A stretch of 64,000 nucleotides of DNA from positions 248,001 to 312,000 of the forward strand of contig CAWETE010000008.1 of assembly GCA_963811895.1 (NCBI GenBank), given 5' to 3'. Shown here one piece after another: positions 24,428 through 33,470 of this stretch. The DNA comes from DASSUW01 sp963811895. Its GTDB lineage: Bacteria; Actinomycetota; Thermoleophilia; Solirubrobacterales; Solirubrobacteraceae. The notes beneath the pieces are model-generated. The model did not search any database and was not told the DNA's origin. It was given only the letters and a program-made list of their open reading frames with translations. The first letter of the stretch is position 1. Each line of letters opens with the position of its first letter. A program made the translations under genes and the position numbers.

Positions 24428-26569
24428 ATGCAGCCCAGCAACATCGCCGCGCGAGTTGGTCGTTGGAGCGCTCAGCACCGCAGGACGGCCATCCTCGGAT
24501 GGATCGTGTTCGTCGTCCTCGCCGTGGTGGTTGGCGGCAAGATCGGCCAGAACGACCTCGACGAGTCGGCGGCCGGCAGCGGCGAGTCCAAGCGCGGCGA
24601 CATGATCGTCGAGGCCGCGGGCTTCCCGGAGCAGTCCGGCGAGCAGGTGCTCATCCAGGGCAAGAGCACGACCGCCGCCGTGCGGGACGTGGTGAGCCGG
24701 CTCGAGCGGATCGAGAGCGTCACGGAGATCCAGCGCCCGCTCACCTCGAAGGACGGCCGCTCGGTCCTCGTGAGCTTCGAGCTGCGCGGCAGCGACGAGG
24801 AGGCCGAGAAGCTCGTCGAGCAGCCGCTCGCCGCCGTGGCCGCCGCCCAGGCCGCTCATCCCGGCGTGCGGGTCGAGCAGTTCGGCGAGGCGTCCGCGAC
24901 CAAGGCGATCGCCGCGCAGGACGCCAAGGACGGCAAGCAGGCGACGCTGCTCTCCAACGTGCTGCTGCTGATCATCCTGCTCGTCGCCTTCGGCGCCGTC
25001 GTGGCCGCCGGCCTGCCGCTCGTGCTCGGCGCCAGCGCCGTCGCGGCCGCCGTCGGGCTGATCGGGCCGATCAGCCGGCTCTACGCGCTGCCGGCCGACG
25101 TGGCCGAGCTCATGATCATCATCGGCCTCGCCGTCGGCGTGGACTACGCGATGTTCTATACACGCCGCGTGATGGAGGAGCGCGACCGCGGCCACTCGGC
25201 CGAGGCCGCGGTGGAGATCGCCGCCGCCACCTCGGGCCGCGCGGTGCTCATCTCGGGCCTGACCGTGATGACCGCGATGGCCGGGCTGCTGTTCGCCGGC
25301 AACCCGATCTTCGTGGGCTTCGGCGTCGGCACGATGCTCGTCGTCGCCGTGGCGATGCTCGGCTCGCTGACCTTCCTGCCGGCGATGCTCGCCTTCCTGA
25401 GCCGGAAGAACTGGCTGGAGAAGGGGCGCATGCCCTTCATCACCAAGCGCCGCCACGCGAACAAGGGCGAGTCGCGCGTGTGGGGCGCCATCCTCACCCG
25501 CGTCCTCAAGCGCCCGCTCGTGTCGACGGTGCTCGCCGGCGGTCTGCTCGTCGCCCTCAGCGTCCCCGCCCTCGGCCTCCAGTTCAAGAACCCGGGCTTC
25601 GACGGCTACTCGCGCAGCCAGCCGGTCATCCAGACCTACGACCGCCTCCAGGCCGCCTTCCCCGGCGGCGCCGTCCCGGCCACGGTCGTCGTCAAGGCCC
25701 AGGACGTCACGGCCGCCCCGGTACAGGCCGCGATCGAGCAGCTGCACGACCGGGCGATCGCCACCGGCGCCCTCTCCGAGCCCTCGCACGTCGAGATCAG
25801 CCCCGACAAGACCGTCGCCGTCGTCGCGCTCTCGGTGAAGGGCAGCGGCACCGACGCCGCCTCCGAGCGCTCGCTCGAGGTGCTGCGCTCCGACGTCGTC
25901 CCCGCCACCGTCGGCAAGCTGGCCGGCGCCGAGGTCGCCGTGACCGGCGTGACGGCCAACTCGAAGGACTTCCTCGACGCCGCGAGCTCGCGCGCGCCGC
26001 TCGTGTTCGCCTTCGTGCTCAGCCTGGCTTTCATCCTGCTGCTGGTCACGTTCCGCTCGATCGTGGTGCCGATCAAGGCGATCGTGCTCAACCTGCTGTC
26101 GGTCGGCGCCGCCTACGGCGTCCTGAAGCTCGTCTTCCAGGACGGCCACGGCGCGAAGCTGCTCGACTTCCAGTCGGTCGGCGGCGTCGCCCCCGTGATC
26201 CCGCTGTTCCTGTTCGTGATCCTCTTCGGCCTCTCGATGGACTACCACGTGTTCATCCTCAGCCGCGTCCGCGAGGCGTACAGCCGCGGCATGAGCAACG
26301 ACGACGCGGTCGCCCACGGCATCAAGAGCACCGCGGGCGTCGTCACCAGCGCCGCGCTCGTCATGGTCGCCGTCTTCGGCTCCTTCGCCCTCGGCAGCGA
26401 CCAGCTCGCCAAGCAGATCGGCGTCGGCCTCGCCGTCGCGATCCTGATCGACGCCACGATCATCCGCGCCGTCCTGCTCCCGGCCACGATGAAGCTGCTC
26501 GGCGAGCGCAACTGGTATCTGCCGAAGCGCCTCGGCTGGCTGCCGAAGCTGGCCCCCGCTGCGGCGTGA
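24428..26569 (+). CDS. MMPL family RND transporter
   Basis: The 713-residue transporter has two matching halves, each with a large extracytoplasmic loop and a bundle of membrane segments. The proton-relay Asp-Tyr pairs of MmpL proteins are visible in IGLAVGVDYAMFYTRRVMEE and ILFGLSMDYHVFILSRVREA. Membrane stretches include TAILGWIVFVVLAVVVGG and NVLLLIILLVAFGAVVAAGL. ATG 24428 follows GGAGGGAG at good spacing; the in-frame upstream start lies in the operator. It is divergent from TetR, so it is probably induced by a TetR ligand. It exports drugs or lipids. Confidence 0.92.
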   Translation: MQPSNIAARVGRWSAQHRRTAILGWIVFVVLAVVVGGKIGQNDLDESAAGSGESKRGDMIVEAAGFPEQSGEQVLIQGKSTTAAVRDVVSRLERIESVTEIQRPLTSKDGRSVLVSFELRGSDEEAEKLVEQPLAAVAAAQAAHPGVRVEQFGEASATKAIAAQDAKDGKQATLLSNVLLLIILLVAFGAVVAAGLPLVLGASAVAAAVGLIGPISRLYALPADVAELMIIIGLAVGVDYAMFYTRRVMEERDRGHSAEAAVEIAAATSGRAVLISGLTVMTAMAGLLFAGNPIFVGFGVGTMLVVAVAMLGSLTFLPAMLAFLSRKNWLEKGRMPFITKRRHANKGESRVWGAILTRVLKRPLVSTVLAGGLLVALSVPALGLQFKNPGFDGYSRSQPVIQTYDRLQAAFPGGAVPATVVVKAQDVTAAPVQAAIEQLHDRAIATGALSEPSHVEISPDKTVAVVALSVKGSGTDAASERSLEVLRSDVVPATVGKLAGAEVAVTGVTANSKDFLDAASSRAPLVFAFVLSLAFILLLVTFRSIVVPIKAIVLNLLSVGAAYGVLKLVFQDGHGAKLLDFQSVGGVAPVIPLFLFVILFGLSMDYHVFILSRVREAYSRGMSNDDAVAHGIKSTAGVVTSAALVMVAVFGSFALGSDQLAKQIGVGLAVAILIDATIIRAVLLPATMKLLGERNWYLPKRLGWLPKLAPAAA

Positions 26570-26578
26570 GGTGATAGA

Positions 26579-26595
26579 TTCATAATAGTTATGAA
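26579..26595. promoter_or_regulatory. MarR-type operator overlapping the MFS start codon
   Basis: TTCATAATAGTTATGAA is a perfect seven-base inverted repeat around TAG, and its right half contains the ATG (26591) of the MFS gene. CATAAT (26581-26586) is a good -10 box placed about five bases before ATG, which suggests a leaderless transcript. The likely repressor is the MarR protein encoded downstream (27937-28338). Confidence 0.7.
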
Positions 26596-27940
26596 ACCGC
26601 AACAGATCGGCATCCTCCTCATCTGCAGCATGAGCCTGTTCATCGTCGGGCTCGACATCACGGCCGTGAACGTGGCCCTGCCGTCGATCGCCGGGGACCT
26701 GGACGCCGACGTTGCGGGGCTGCAGTGGACGGTCAGCGCCTACACCGTCGTGATGGCGAGCCTGCTCATGTTCTCGGGCTCGATGGCCGACCGGCTCGGG
26801 CGCAAGCGGATCTTCGTCACGGGGCTCACCGTGTTCTCGGCGGCGTCGCTGCTCTGCAGCCTGGCGCCGTCGGTCGAGCTCCTCGTCGTGGCCCGCGTGC
26901 TCCAGGGCGTCGGCGCCTCGATGCTCAACCCGGTCGCGATGTCGATCATCACCAACACGTTCACGGAGCCGCGCGAACGGGCTCAGGCGGTCGGCATCTG
27001 GGGCGCCGTGTTCGGCATCGCGATGGCGCTCGGGCCGATCGTGGGCGGCGGGCTCGTCGCCACCGCCGGCTGGCCCTGGATCTTCCTGATCAACATCCCG
27101 CTGGGGCTGGCCGCGATCGTCCTGACGCTCCGCTTCGTCCCCGAGTCGCGGGCGCCGAGGCCGCGCCGGTTCGATCCCGCCGGCCAGCTGCTCTTCGTCG
27201 TGGTGCTGGGCTCGGTCACCTACGGCATCATCGAAGCCTCCTTGCCCGCCGTGTTCGTCGCGGCCATGGCGCTCGCCGGGCTCCTGCTCTACGAGCCCCG
27301 CCGCGAGGACCCGCTCGTCGACGTGCGGTTCTTCCGGTCGGTCCCGTTCTCGTCGGCGATCGCCATCTCGGTGGCCGCGTTCGCCGCGTTCGGCGGGTTC
27401 CTCTTCCTCAACACGCTGTACCTGCAGGACGTCCGCGGGCTCTCGCCGGTCGAGGCCGGCCTCGCCACCGTGCCCGTCGCGCTCATGATCGTGGTGGTCT
27501 CGCCCCTGTCGGGCCGCATCGTGGGCCGCCGCGGCCCGCGCGTGCCGTTGCTGATCTCCGGCGTGTGCACGGTGGTCGCGTGCGTGATGCTCACCGGGAT
27601 CGACCCAGGGACCTCGCTCGCGACGCTGATCGCGACCTACACGGTCTTCGGGATCGGCTTCGGGTTCGTCAACGCGCCGATCACGAACACCGCGGTGTCC
27701 GGCATGCCGCGGGCCCAGGCGGGCGTCGCCGCCGCGATCGCCACCACCTCCCGGCAGTTCGGCCAGACGCTCGGGGTGGCGGTGGTCGGGGCGCACGCGG
27801 GCGCCGAGTCCGGCTGGTGGACGCTGACCGCCTTCGGCGCCGTGGTGCTGGTGCTCGGCCTCGTGGCCACGAGCCGCCGGGCTACCGCGTCGGCGGACCG
27901 GACGGCGGCGGCGCTCAATCCCGAGGCGCTCGCGACGTGA
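26591..27940 (+). CDS. MFS drug transporter, DHA2 (EmrB/QacA) type
   Basis: The 449-residue major facilitator protein has the DHA2 signature motif C and motif A features: LFIVGLDITAVNVALPSIAG (D1 motif), WTVSAYTVVMASLLMFSGSM, ADRLGRKRIFVTGLTVFSAA and GIAMALGPIVGGGLV. It has 12 or more predicted membrane helices and is shorter than the usual 14-helix DHA2 proteins (about 500). It starts at ATG 26591 inside the operator and overlaps the MarR gene by four bases (GTGA), so pump and repressor form an operon. It exports lipophilic or cationic compounds with protons. Confidence 0.9.
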   Translation: MKPQQIGILLICSMSLFIVGLDITAVNVALPSIAGDLDADVAGLQWTVSAYTVVMASLLMFSGSMADRLGRKRIFVTGLTVFSAASLLCSLAPSVELLVVARVLQGVGASMLNPVAMSIITNTFTEPRERAQAVGIWGAVFGIAMALGPIVGGGLVATAGWPWIFLINIPLGLAAIVLTLRFVPESRAPRPRRFDPAGQLLFVVVLGSVTYGIIEASLPAVFVAAMALAGLLLYEPRREDPLVDVRFFRSVPFSSAIAISVAAFAAFGGFLFLNTLYLQDVRGLSPVEAGLATVPVALMIVVVSPLSGRIVGRRGPRVPLLISGVCTVVACVMLTGIDPGTSLATLIATYTVFGIGFGFVNAPITNTAVSGMPRAQAGVAAAIATTSRQFGQTLGVAVVGAHAGAESGWWTLTAFGAVVLVLGLVATSRRATASADRTAAALNPEALAT

Positions 27941-28338
27941 GCGATCCCCGGCAGGCCTGGATGCTGATGTCCGACCTCGTGCTCGACAACATGCGCCGGC
28001 GCGCGGTCTCGGAAGCGCTGGGGATGAGCTTCGGCCGCGCGCGGGCGATCCGCCGGCTCGCGCGCGAGCCCCTCTCCATGGGCGAGTTCGCCGCCGCGCT
28101 CGACATCGACCCTCCCAACGCGACCGTGCTGGTCGACGACCTCGAAGCCCAGGGCCTGGTACGCCGGCGCGCGCACCCGACGGACCGGCGGGCCAGGCTG
28201 GTCGAGGCGACGCGCAGGGGGAAGGCCCTGGCGAAGCGGGCCGACGACATCCTCGCCACGCCGCCCGCGGCACTCAGCGCGCTTCCCCGCGAGGACCTCG
28301 AAGCGCTGCAACGGATCCTCGAGCGAGTTCAGGGGTAG
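27937..28338 (+). CDS. MarR family transcriptional regulator
   Basis: The 133-residue protein has the MarR winged helix: PLSMGEFAAALDIDPPNATV (recognition region), LVDDLEAQGLVRRRAHPTDR and RARLVEATRRGKAL, the DxR wing. GTG 27937 overlaps the MFS stop. It probably represses its own operon through the palindrome at 26579-26595, releasing it when a substrate of the pump binds. That link is inferred from position. Confidence 0.88.
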   Translation: MSDPRQAWMLMSDLVLDNMRRRAVSEALGMSFGRARAIRRLAREPLSMGEFAAALDIDPPNATVLVDDLEAQGLVRRRAHPTDRRARLVEATRRGKALAKRADDILATPPAALSALPREDLEALQRILERVQG

Positions 28339-28379
28339 CACTGTGGCGCGCCCCGCGAGGGTGCGAGAGGATCGGCGGG

Positions 28380-30362
28380 ATGGCACGCTTCATGGCCTGC
28401 GCTCTCGCCGCCACGGCGCTCGCGGCGCTGGTGCTGCTCGGCGTGCTGAACGGCATCGCGATCTCACGCGGCGAGGAGTCGTTCGGCGTCCTCGGCTTCG
28501 CGTTCCTCGCCCTCGGCGTCCTCGCGCCCGTCTGCGTCGGGCTCTTCCTCCTGCTCCAGCGACCACGCACGCTGGTCGCCTGGATCCTCCTGGCCGGCGG
28601 GTCGTCCGTGGTGGTCGTCATGGCCGCCTTCGGGCTGTCGGTCGTCGCGCTCGAGGACGACCCCGGCTCGGCGCTCGGCGCCTGGGCGCTGCTCGTCTCG
28701 CAGGAGTGGCTCGTGCTCTTCGCCTGGCCGCTCGCGCTCGCCTACGTGTATCCGGACGGACGCCTGCCCTCTCCTCGCTGGAAGCCGATGGCGGGCGCCG
28801 CGCTCGCCTCGTGCGGCGGGGCGATGCTCCTGCTGCTCGGCCAGGAGACGCTCGAAGGCCCGTACGGCGACGTGGCGAATCCCTTCGGCGGCTTCGAGAG
28901 CGCACCGCTCGTCGCCGTCTTCTGGGCCTGCTGGGCCGGGGTGCTGATCTCGCTGTTCGGCGGGGCGCTGGCGCTGCGAGCCCGCTACAAGGCCGGCGAC
29001 CGCGAGCGCCGGCGCCAGGTCCTCTGGCTCGCCTACGGCGCGCTGCTCGTGCCGCTCTGGCTCGGCGGCTCGTCGCTGTGGGGCCTCGTCTTCTCGCCGA
29101 TCAGCGAGGCCGACATCCCGGTGCTCGGCCTGCTGCACGCCTGGCTGGCCCTCGCCGTGGCGGTGGCGGTGACGCGGCACGGCCTCTACTCGATCGACCG
29201 GCTGTTCAACCGCACGCTCGTCTACGGGCTGCTGACCGCCCTGCTCGCCGGCACGTACGCCGCGGGCGCGCTGCTCGTCGGGCTCCTGACGGGCGACTCG
29301 GCGCTGCCCGCCGCCGTCGGCACGCTGGCCGCGGCGCTCGCGTTCCGGCCGCTGCGCGACCGGCTGCAGCGGCTGGTCGACCGGCGCTTCGCCCGCGCCC
29401 GCTACGAGGGCATCGCGCTGGTGCACGCCTTCCTCGCCGACGTCCGCGCCGGTCGCGCCGAGCCCGAGGAGGTCGGCGCGGTGCTGGCCGTGGCGCTCGA
29501 GGATCCCGGCGCCGAGGTCTTCTTCCGGCTGCCCGAGACGAGCGCCTACGCCGACCGGCGCGGCCATCTCGTGGAGGCGCTCCCCGATGACGGGCGCGCC
29601 CGCTCGCCGATCGGCCGCGAGGTCGGCATGCTCCTGCACGACCCCGCGCTGACCCGCCGCCCAGACCTGCTCGGCGGCGTGCTCGACGCCGCGGCCGTCG
29701 CCGTCGAGCTCGGACGGCTGCGCGTGGAGCTGCGGCTCCAGCTCGCCGAGGTCGAGTCCTCGCGCGCGCGGATCGCCCAGGCGGGCTACGAGGAGCGCCG
29801 CCGGCTCGAGCGCGACCTGCACGACGGCGCGCAGCAGCGCCTCGTCACGCTCGGCATCACCCTGCGCCGGCTCCAGCGCTCGCTCCCGGGCGACGCCAAG
29901 GTGCTCGCACCGGCGTTCGACGCCGCCGTCGACGAGGTGGCGGCCACCATCGCCGACCTGCGCACGATCGCCGCCGGCGTTCGGCCGCCCCGTCTGGACG
30001 AGGGCCTCGCGGCCGCGCTCGCCGACCTGGCGCGTGGCGCCGCGGTGCCGGTCGTGGTCGAGGCGTCGGGCGAGCGGGCGCCACCTGAGGTCGAGGCCGC
30101 CGCGTACTTCATCGCCTGCGAGGCGCTCACCAACGCCGTCAAGCACGGGTCGCCCTCGCGCGTCTCCGTCCACGCCGAGCGCGACGACGGCGTGCTCCGC
30201 CTCGTCGTCAGCGACGACGGGGTCGGCGGCGCCGTGGCGCGCTCGGGCAGCGGGCTCGCGGGCCTGGCCGACCGCGTGGCGGCGCAGGGCGGCACGCTGG
30301 CCCTCGAGAGCCCCGCGGGCGCCGGGACCCGCATCGCCGTGGAGCTGCCGTGCGCGTCGTGA
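28380..30362 (+). CDS. NarL-type sensor histidine kinase with multi-pass membrane domain
   Basis: The 660-residue kinase has about eight membrane helices in the first 310 residues and a linker. The HisKA_3 dimerisation box RRLERDLHDGAQQRLVTLG carries the phosphorylated His481, and the HATPase domain has FIACEALTNAVKHGSPSRVS, VVSDDGVGGAV and GSGLAGLADRVAAQGGTL. It shares 13 bases with the response-regulator gene downstream. The signal is unknown; the sensor part has no recognised ligand domain. ATG 28380 is the first start after the MarR gene. Confidence 0.9.
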   Translation: MARFMACALAATALAALVLLGVLNGIAISRGEESFGVLGFAFLALGVLAPVCVGLFLLLQRPRTLVAWILLAGGSSVVVVMAAFGLSVVALEDDPGSALGAWALLVSQEWLVLFAWPLALAYVYPDGRLPSPRWKPMAGAALASCGGAMLLLLGQETLEGPYGDVANPFGGFESAPLVAVFWACWAGVLISLFGGALALRARYKAGDRERRRQVLWLAYGALLVPLWLGGSSLWGLVFSPISEADIPVLGLLHAWLALAVAVAVTRHGLYSIDRLFNRTLVYGLLTALLAGTYAAGALLVGLLTGDSALPAAVGTLAAALAFRPLRDRLQRLVDRRFARARYEGIALVHAFLADVRAGRAEPEEVGAVLAVALEDPGAEVFFRLPETSAYADRRGHLVEALPDDGRARSPIGREVGMLLHDPALTRRPDLLGGVLDAAAVAVELGRLRVELRLQLAEVESSRARIAQAGYEERRRLERDLHDGAQQRLVTLGITLRRLQRSLPGDAKVLAPAFDAAVDEVAATIADLRTIAAGVRPPRLDEGLAAALADLARGAAVPVVVEASGERAPPEVEAAAYFIACEALTNAVKHGSPSRVSVHAERDDGVLRLVVSDDGVGGAVARSGSGLAGLADRVAAQGGTLALESPAGAGTRIAVELPCAS

Positions 30363-30997
30363 TCGCCGAGGACACGGTGCTGCTGCGCGAAGGGCTCGCG
30401 GGGTTGCTCGAGGATGCCGGCCACGAGGTCGTCGGTCGCGCCGGCGACGCCGAGACGCTGCTGGCGCTGGTCGGCGAGCACGCGCCCGAGCTCGCGGTGG
30501 TGGACGTCCGCATGCCGCCGTCGTACGACGACGAGGGGACGCGCGCCGCGTCCGAGATCCGGCGCTCGCATCCGGGCACCGCCGTGCTCGTCCTCTCCCA
30601 GCACATCGAGACGCGCCACATCGTCGAGCTGGTGACCGACGGCGGCGGCTTCGGCTACCTGCTCAAGGACCGGGTGCTCGACGTCGACGACTTCCTCGAC
30701 GCCGCCCGCCGGGTCAGCGAGGGCGGCTCGGCGCTCGACCCGCAGGTCGTGGCGACCCTGATCGCCGCCCCCAGCCGCCAGACGGCGCTCGACGAGCTCA
30801 GCCCGCGCGAGCGCGAGGTCCTCTCACTGATGGCCGAAGGCCGCACCAACGGCGGGATCGCGCGGCGTCTGTGGCTCACCGAGAAGACGGTCGAGACCCA
30901 CGTGCGGACGATCCTCATGAAGCTCGGCCTGCCGGCCGGCGCGGACGACAACCGCCGCGTGCTCGCGGTGCTCACCTACCTGCAGGTTCAGGGCTAG
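30350..30997 (+). CDS. LuxR/NarL family response regulator
   Basis: The 215-residue regulator has a receiver domain with acidic pocket E7/D8, phospho-acceptor Asp52 in LAVVDVRMPP and Lys in FGYLLKDRVLD. A LuxR-type helix-turn-helix follows (ELSPREREVLSLMAEGRTNG, then LTEKTVETHVRTILMKLGL). GTG 30350 lies inside the 3' end of the kinase gene, so translation is coupled. It is the cognate partner of that kinase; targets are unknown. Confidence 0.92.
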   Translation: MRVVIAEDTVLLREGLAGLLEDAGHEVVGRAGDAETLLALVGEHAPELAVVDVRMPPSYDDEGTRAASEIRRSHPGTAVLVLSQHIETRHIVELVTDGGGFGYLLKDRVLDVDDFLDAARRVSEGGSALDPQVVATLIAAPSRQTALDELSPREREVLSLMAEGRTNGGIARRLWLTEKTVETHVRTILMKLGLPAGADDNRRVLAVLTYLQVQG

Positions 30998-31062
30998 CCC
31001 TGAGGCCGGGTTCCGGGCTCGTCCTGATGTGCGGTCAGGCGGCCGCGCTTAGCGTCGTCGGC

Positions 31063-31530
31063 ATGACCACACGCATCCGCACCCTCACCCTCGCGATCGT
31101 GCTGATCGGCGCGCTCGCGGTCGCGCCGGCGGCCTTCGCCGGCAAGCGCAAGACGGACACGATCCGCGCGTTCTCCATGCCGGTCTCGTTCGTCTACACG
31201 AGCGTCGACGGGACCGTTACGCCGGGCCCGCCCGACGCCCCGCCGCAGGCCGGCGACGTGTTCGAGATCTCGTCGCTCGACTTCGTCGGCAACCACAAGA
31301 AGCACGCCAGGAAGGCGACGATGAGCGACTACCTGCGCTGCACGTTCACCGCCGAGCTCGAGCCCGACTGCTTCGGCTACACCGCCATCGGCGGCTCGCT
31401 GCTGCGCTTCCACGGCATGGAGATCATCGGCGGCACCGGCCGCTACCAGGGCGCCACCGGCAAGGTCCTCCTCAACAAGGAGGTCGAGGGCGGATCGGAC
31501 TTCGTGGTCCGCGTCAAGCTCGCCCGCTGA
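31063..31530 (+). CDS. Secreted protein, allene oxide cyclase/dirigent barrel-like
   Basis: The 155-residue protein has a signal peptide (RIRTLTLAIVLIGALAVAPA, cleavage near AFA-GKRK). The mature beta-rich domain ends with FHGMEIIGGTGRYQGATGKV, the Gly-rich motif shared by allene oxide cyclase-like and dirigent-type barrels in Actinobacteria. A Cys pair (LRCTFTAELEPDCFGY) could form a disulfide. It is unlikely to be an allene oxide cyclase in the plant sense. No operon partner is obvious. Confidence 0.65.
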   Translation: MTTRIRTLTLAIVLIGALAVAPAAFAGKRKTDTIRAFSMPVSFVYTSVDGTVTPGPPDAPPQAGDVFEISSLDFVGNHKKHARKATMSDYLRCTFTAELEPDCFGYTAIGGSLLRFHGMEIIGGTGRYQGATGKVLLNKEVEGGSDFVVRVKLAR

Positions 31531-31551
31531 GTGAGCTCGCTCGCCCCGCCG

Positions 31552-31983
31552 CTAGGAGTACCGCGGCGGGGCGGCGGCGTCCATCGACAGTCCCAGCATC
31601 CCGACGAGGCGGCCGGCGTCGTCCTTGATGACCGCGCATCGCGTGTAGGTCAGCAGGGTGCCGCCGCTCTTGCACCGCAGGGTGAAGTCGCCCTCCCAGC
31701 CACCGGTCCGGCGGATGCTCTCCATGTTCGCCTCGGCCGTCCGGCGGTCGCCCGGCGCCACGAGCAGGTCGAGGAACTGAAGCCCGATCGTCTCCGTGCC
31801 GGACCAGCCGTACAACCGCTGCGCGCCGGCGCTCCAGTGCGTGATCACCCCGTCGAGGTCGGTGGCGATCACCGCTGCGGCGCCGTGCACCAGCAGCTCC
31901 TCGAGCTCGGCGGCACGGATGGGCTCGGCCGCCCACGGCGCGTCCGCGGGGGCGTCTTCTCGGGACGGGGGCTGGGTTGTCAT
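31552..31983 (-). CDS. PAS domain protein
   Basis: The 143-residue protein is essentially one PAS fold: GAAAVIATDLDGVITHWSAG, AQRLYGWSGTETIGLQFLDL and the PAC region WEGDFTLRCKSGGTLLTYTR plus AVIKDDAGRLVGMLGLSMD. No kinase, cyclase or DNA-binding domain is attached, so it would sense a ligand or redox state and act through a partner. It is divergent from the secreted hydrolase at 32085. Confidence 0.85.
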   Translation of the reverse strand: MTTQPPSREDAPADAPWAAEPIRAAELEELLVHGAAAVIATDLDGVITHWSAGAQRLYGWSGTETIGLQFLDLLVAPGDRRTAEANMESIRRTGGWEGDFTLRCKSGGTLLTYTRCAVIKDDAGRLVGMLGLSMDAAAPPRYS

Positions 31984-32084
31984 GAGCAGACCCCTGCATG
32001 GACGACGGTACCGGGTTTGCGGGCGTCCGTCGCGCGGCTCGACAATCGGCGCATGGGTCGCTGCTCCGGTTTACAGTGTTTCGA

Positions 32085-33470
32085 ATGCTCTGGCGGGGGC
32101 TGGCGGTGGCGGTGGTCGGGAGCCTGGTGGCGGCGGCGAGCGCCGCTGCCTACGATCCGGCCTCCGAGGCGCGCAACTTCGCCAAGACGACCGAGCGGGC
32201 GGCCGTCTACAGCTCGCCCGACGGCCAGCTCCTGCTGCGCCGGGTGGGCCTCGCGAACGCGCTCGCCTCGCGCCAGGCCCAGCTGGCCGACCCGGAGCGG
32301 GTCTTCTCGGCCAACCTCTGCGCCAGCGGGGAGGACGGCTGCGCCGGCGACCCGCGGCTCTACGACTGGGGCCCGAAGGGCTACGGCCTCGTCGAGCCGG
32401 TGCTGTGGACGGCGCGCAACGGCGCCACGATCTCCGGCCACGTGTGGGCCACCAGGGCCGGTCCCGCGCAGCGGCCGGGCGTGGTGATCACCAACGGCTC
32501 GGTGCAGGCCGACGAGCAGATGTACTGGTACGCGGCGCAGACGCTCGCCAAGGCCGGCTACGTCGTGCTGACCTGGGACCCGCAGGGGCAGGGGCAGTCC
32601 GATGTGCCCGGCGAGGGGCCGGACGCGAGCGAGGGCGTGCCGGCCCAGAGCGACGGCCGCCCGTTCTACGACGGCACGGTCGACGCGCTCGACTTCTTCC
32701 TCTCCACGCCCGGCCACCCGTTCACGCCGCGCCCGAGCTGCGAGACGGGCACGAGCCACGCGCCCAAGCAGCAGCGCCGCGTGGCCGCCGGCCTCAACGC
32801 GGCGCACAACCCGTTCGCGCACCTGCTCGACCGCGGGCGAATCGGACTCGCCGGCCACTCCTACGGCGCCGCGGGCGTCTCCTACGTCGGCCAGTGGGAC
32901 CCGCGCGTGAAGGCGATCGTGGCGTGGGACAACCTCGGCCCGGCCGACCCGGCGGCGGGAGGCCGGCTAGGCGAGCGGCCCTGCCCGGCCGATCCCGACG
33001 CGCGCCGCCCCGTCCCGATCATCAAGCCCGCGCTCGGCCTGTCGGCCGACTACGGCCTGATCGCCACGCCCTACACCGCGGACCCTGACCCGCTCGCCAA
33101 GTCGGCGCAGTCGCTCGAGTACAGCCGCGCGGGCGTCGACACCGGCCAGCTCGTGATCCGCGGCGGCACCCACTACGAGTTCAGCTTCATCGCCAACCCG
33201 GCCTTCGGCGCGACCCTGCGCGGCGCCGACCTGACCGCCTGGTACACGACCGCCTGGTTCGACAGGTACGTCAAGGACGACCCGACCGCCGACGCGCGGC
33301 TGCGCGCCGCCCGCTGGCAGGACGACTTCTCCTTCTACTACCGCTCGCGGCTCGACATCGACGGCTTCACCTGCGAGGACCTGCGCTCGGGCTGCCCGGG
33401 CATGGTCCCCGGCGACGGCGAGTACAGCTATCTGTCGCTGGTCACCTCGCCCGACGCAGGAACGGGATGA
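32085..33470 (+). CDS. Secreted alpha/beta hydrolase
   Basis: The 461-residue protein starts with a signal peptide (WRGLAVAVVGSLVAAASAAA). Its alpha/beta-hydrolase core has strand GVVITNGSVQADEQMYWYAA, the oxyanion region LTWDPQGQGQSDV, nucleophile elbow RIGLAGHSYGAAGVSYV and a late His in VIRGGTHYEFSF. Several Cys residues fit an exported enzyme. Substrate is unknown; related proteins are annotated as lipases or esterases. Its 3' end overlaps the convergent hydrolase gene by 29 bases. Confidence 0.8.
   Translation: MLWRGLAVAVVGSLVAAASAAAYDPASEARNFAKTTERAAVYSSPDGQLLLRRVGLANALASRQAQLADPERVFSANLCASGEDGCAGDPRLYDWGPKGYGLVEPVLWTARNGATISGHVWATRAGPAQRPGVVITNGSVQADEQMYWYAAQTLAKAGYVVLTWDPQGQGQSDVPGEGPDASEGVPAQSDGRPFYDGTVDALDFFLSTPGHPFTPRPSCETGTSHAPKQQRRVAAGLNAAHNPFAHLLDRGRIGLAGHSYGAAGVSYVGQWDPRVKAIVAWDNLGPADPAAGGRLGERPCPADPDARRPVPIIKPALGLSADYGLIATPYTADPDPLAKSAQSLEYSRAGVDTGQLVIRGGTHYEFSFIANPAFGATLRGADLTAWYTTAWFDRYVKDDPTADARLRAARWQDDFSFYYRSRLDIDGFTCEDLRSGCPGMVPGDGEYSYLSLVTSPDAGTG

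Noticed and set aside
24410..28273. A minus-strand open frame of almost 1300 codons under the efflux genes
   Set aside because: It is antisense to the clearly recognisable MmpL, MFS and MarR genes, and its product is low-complexity (His/Asp/Arg-rich), as expected from high-GC antisense.
30014..31530. Continuation of a plus-strand frame through the response regulator as a fusion protein
   Set aside because: The apparent long frame is the shifted reading of the kinase and regulator genes. Each has its own complete domains and a GTG start overlap.
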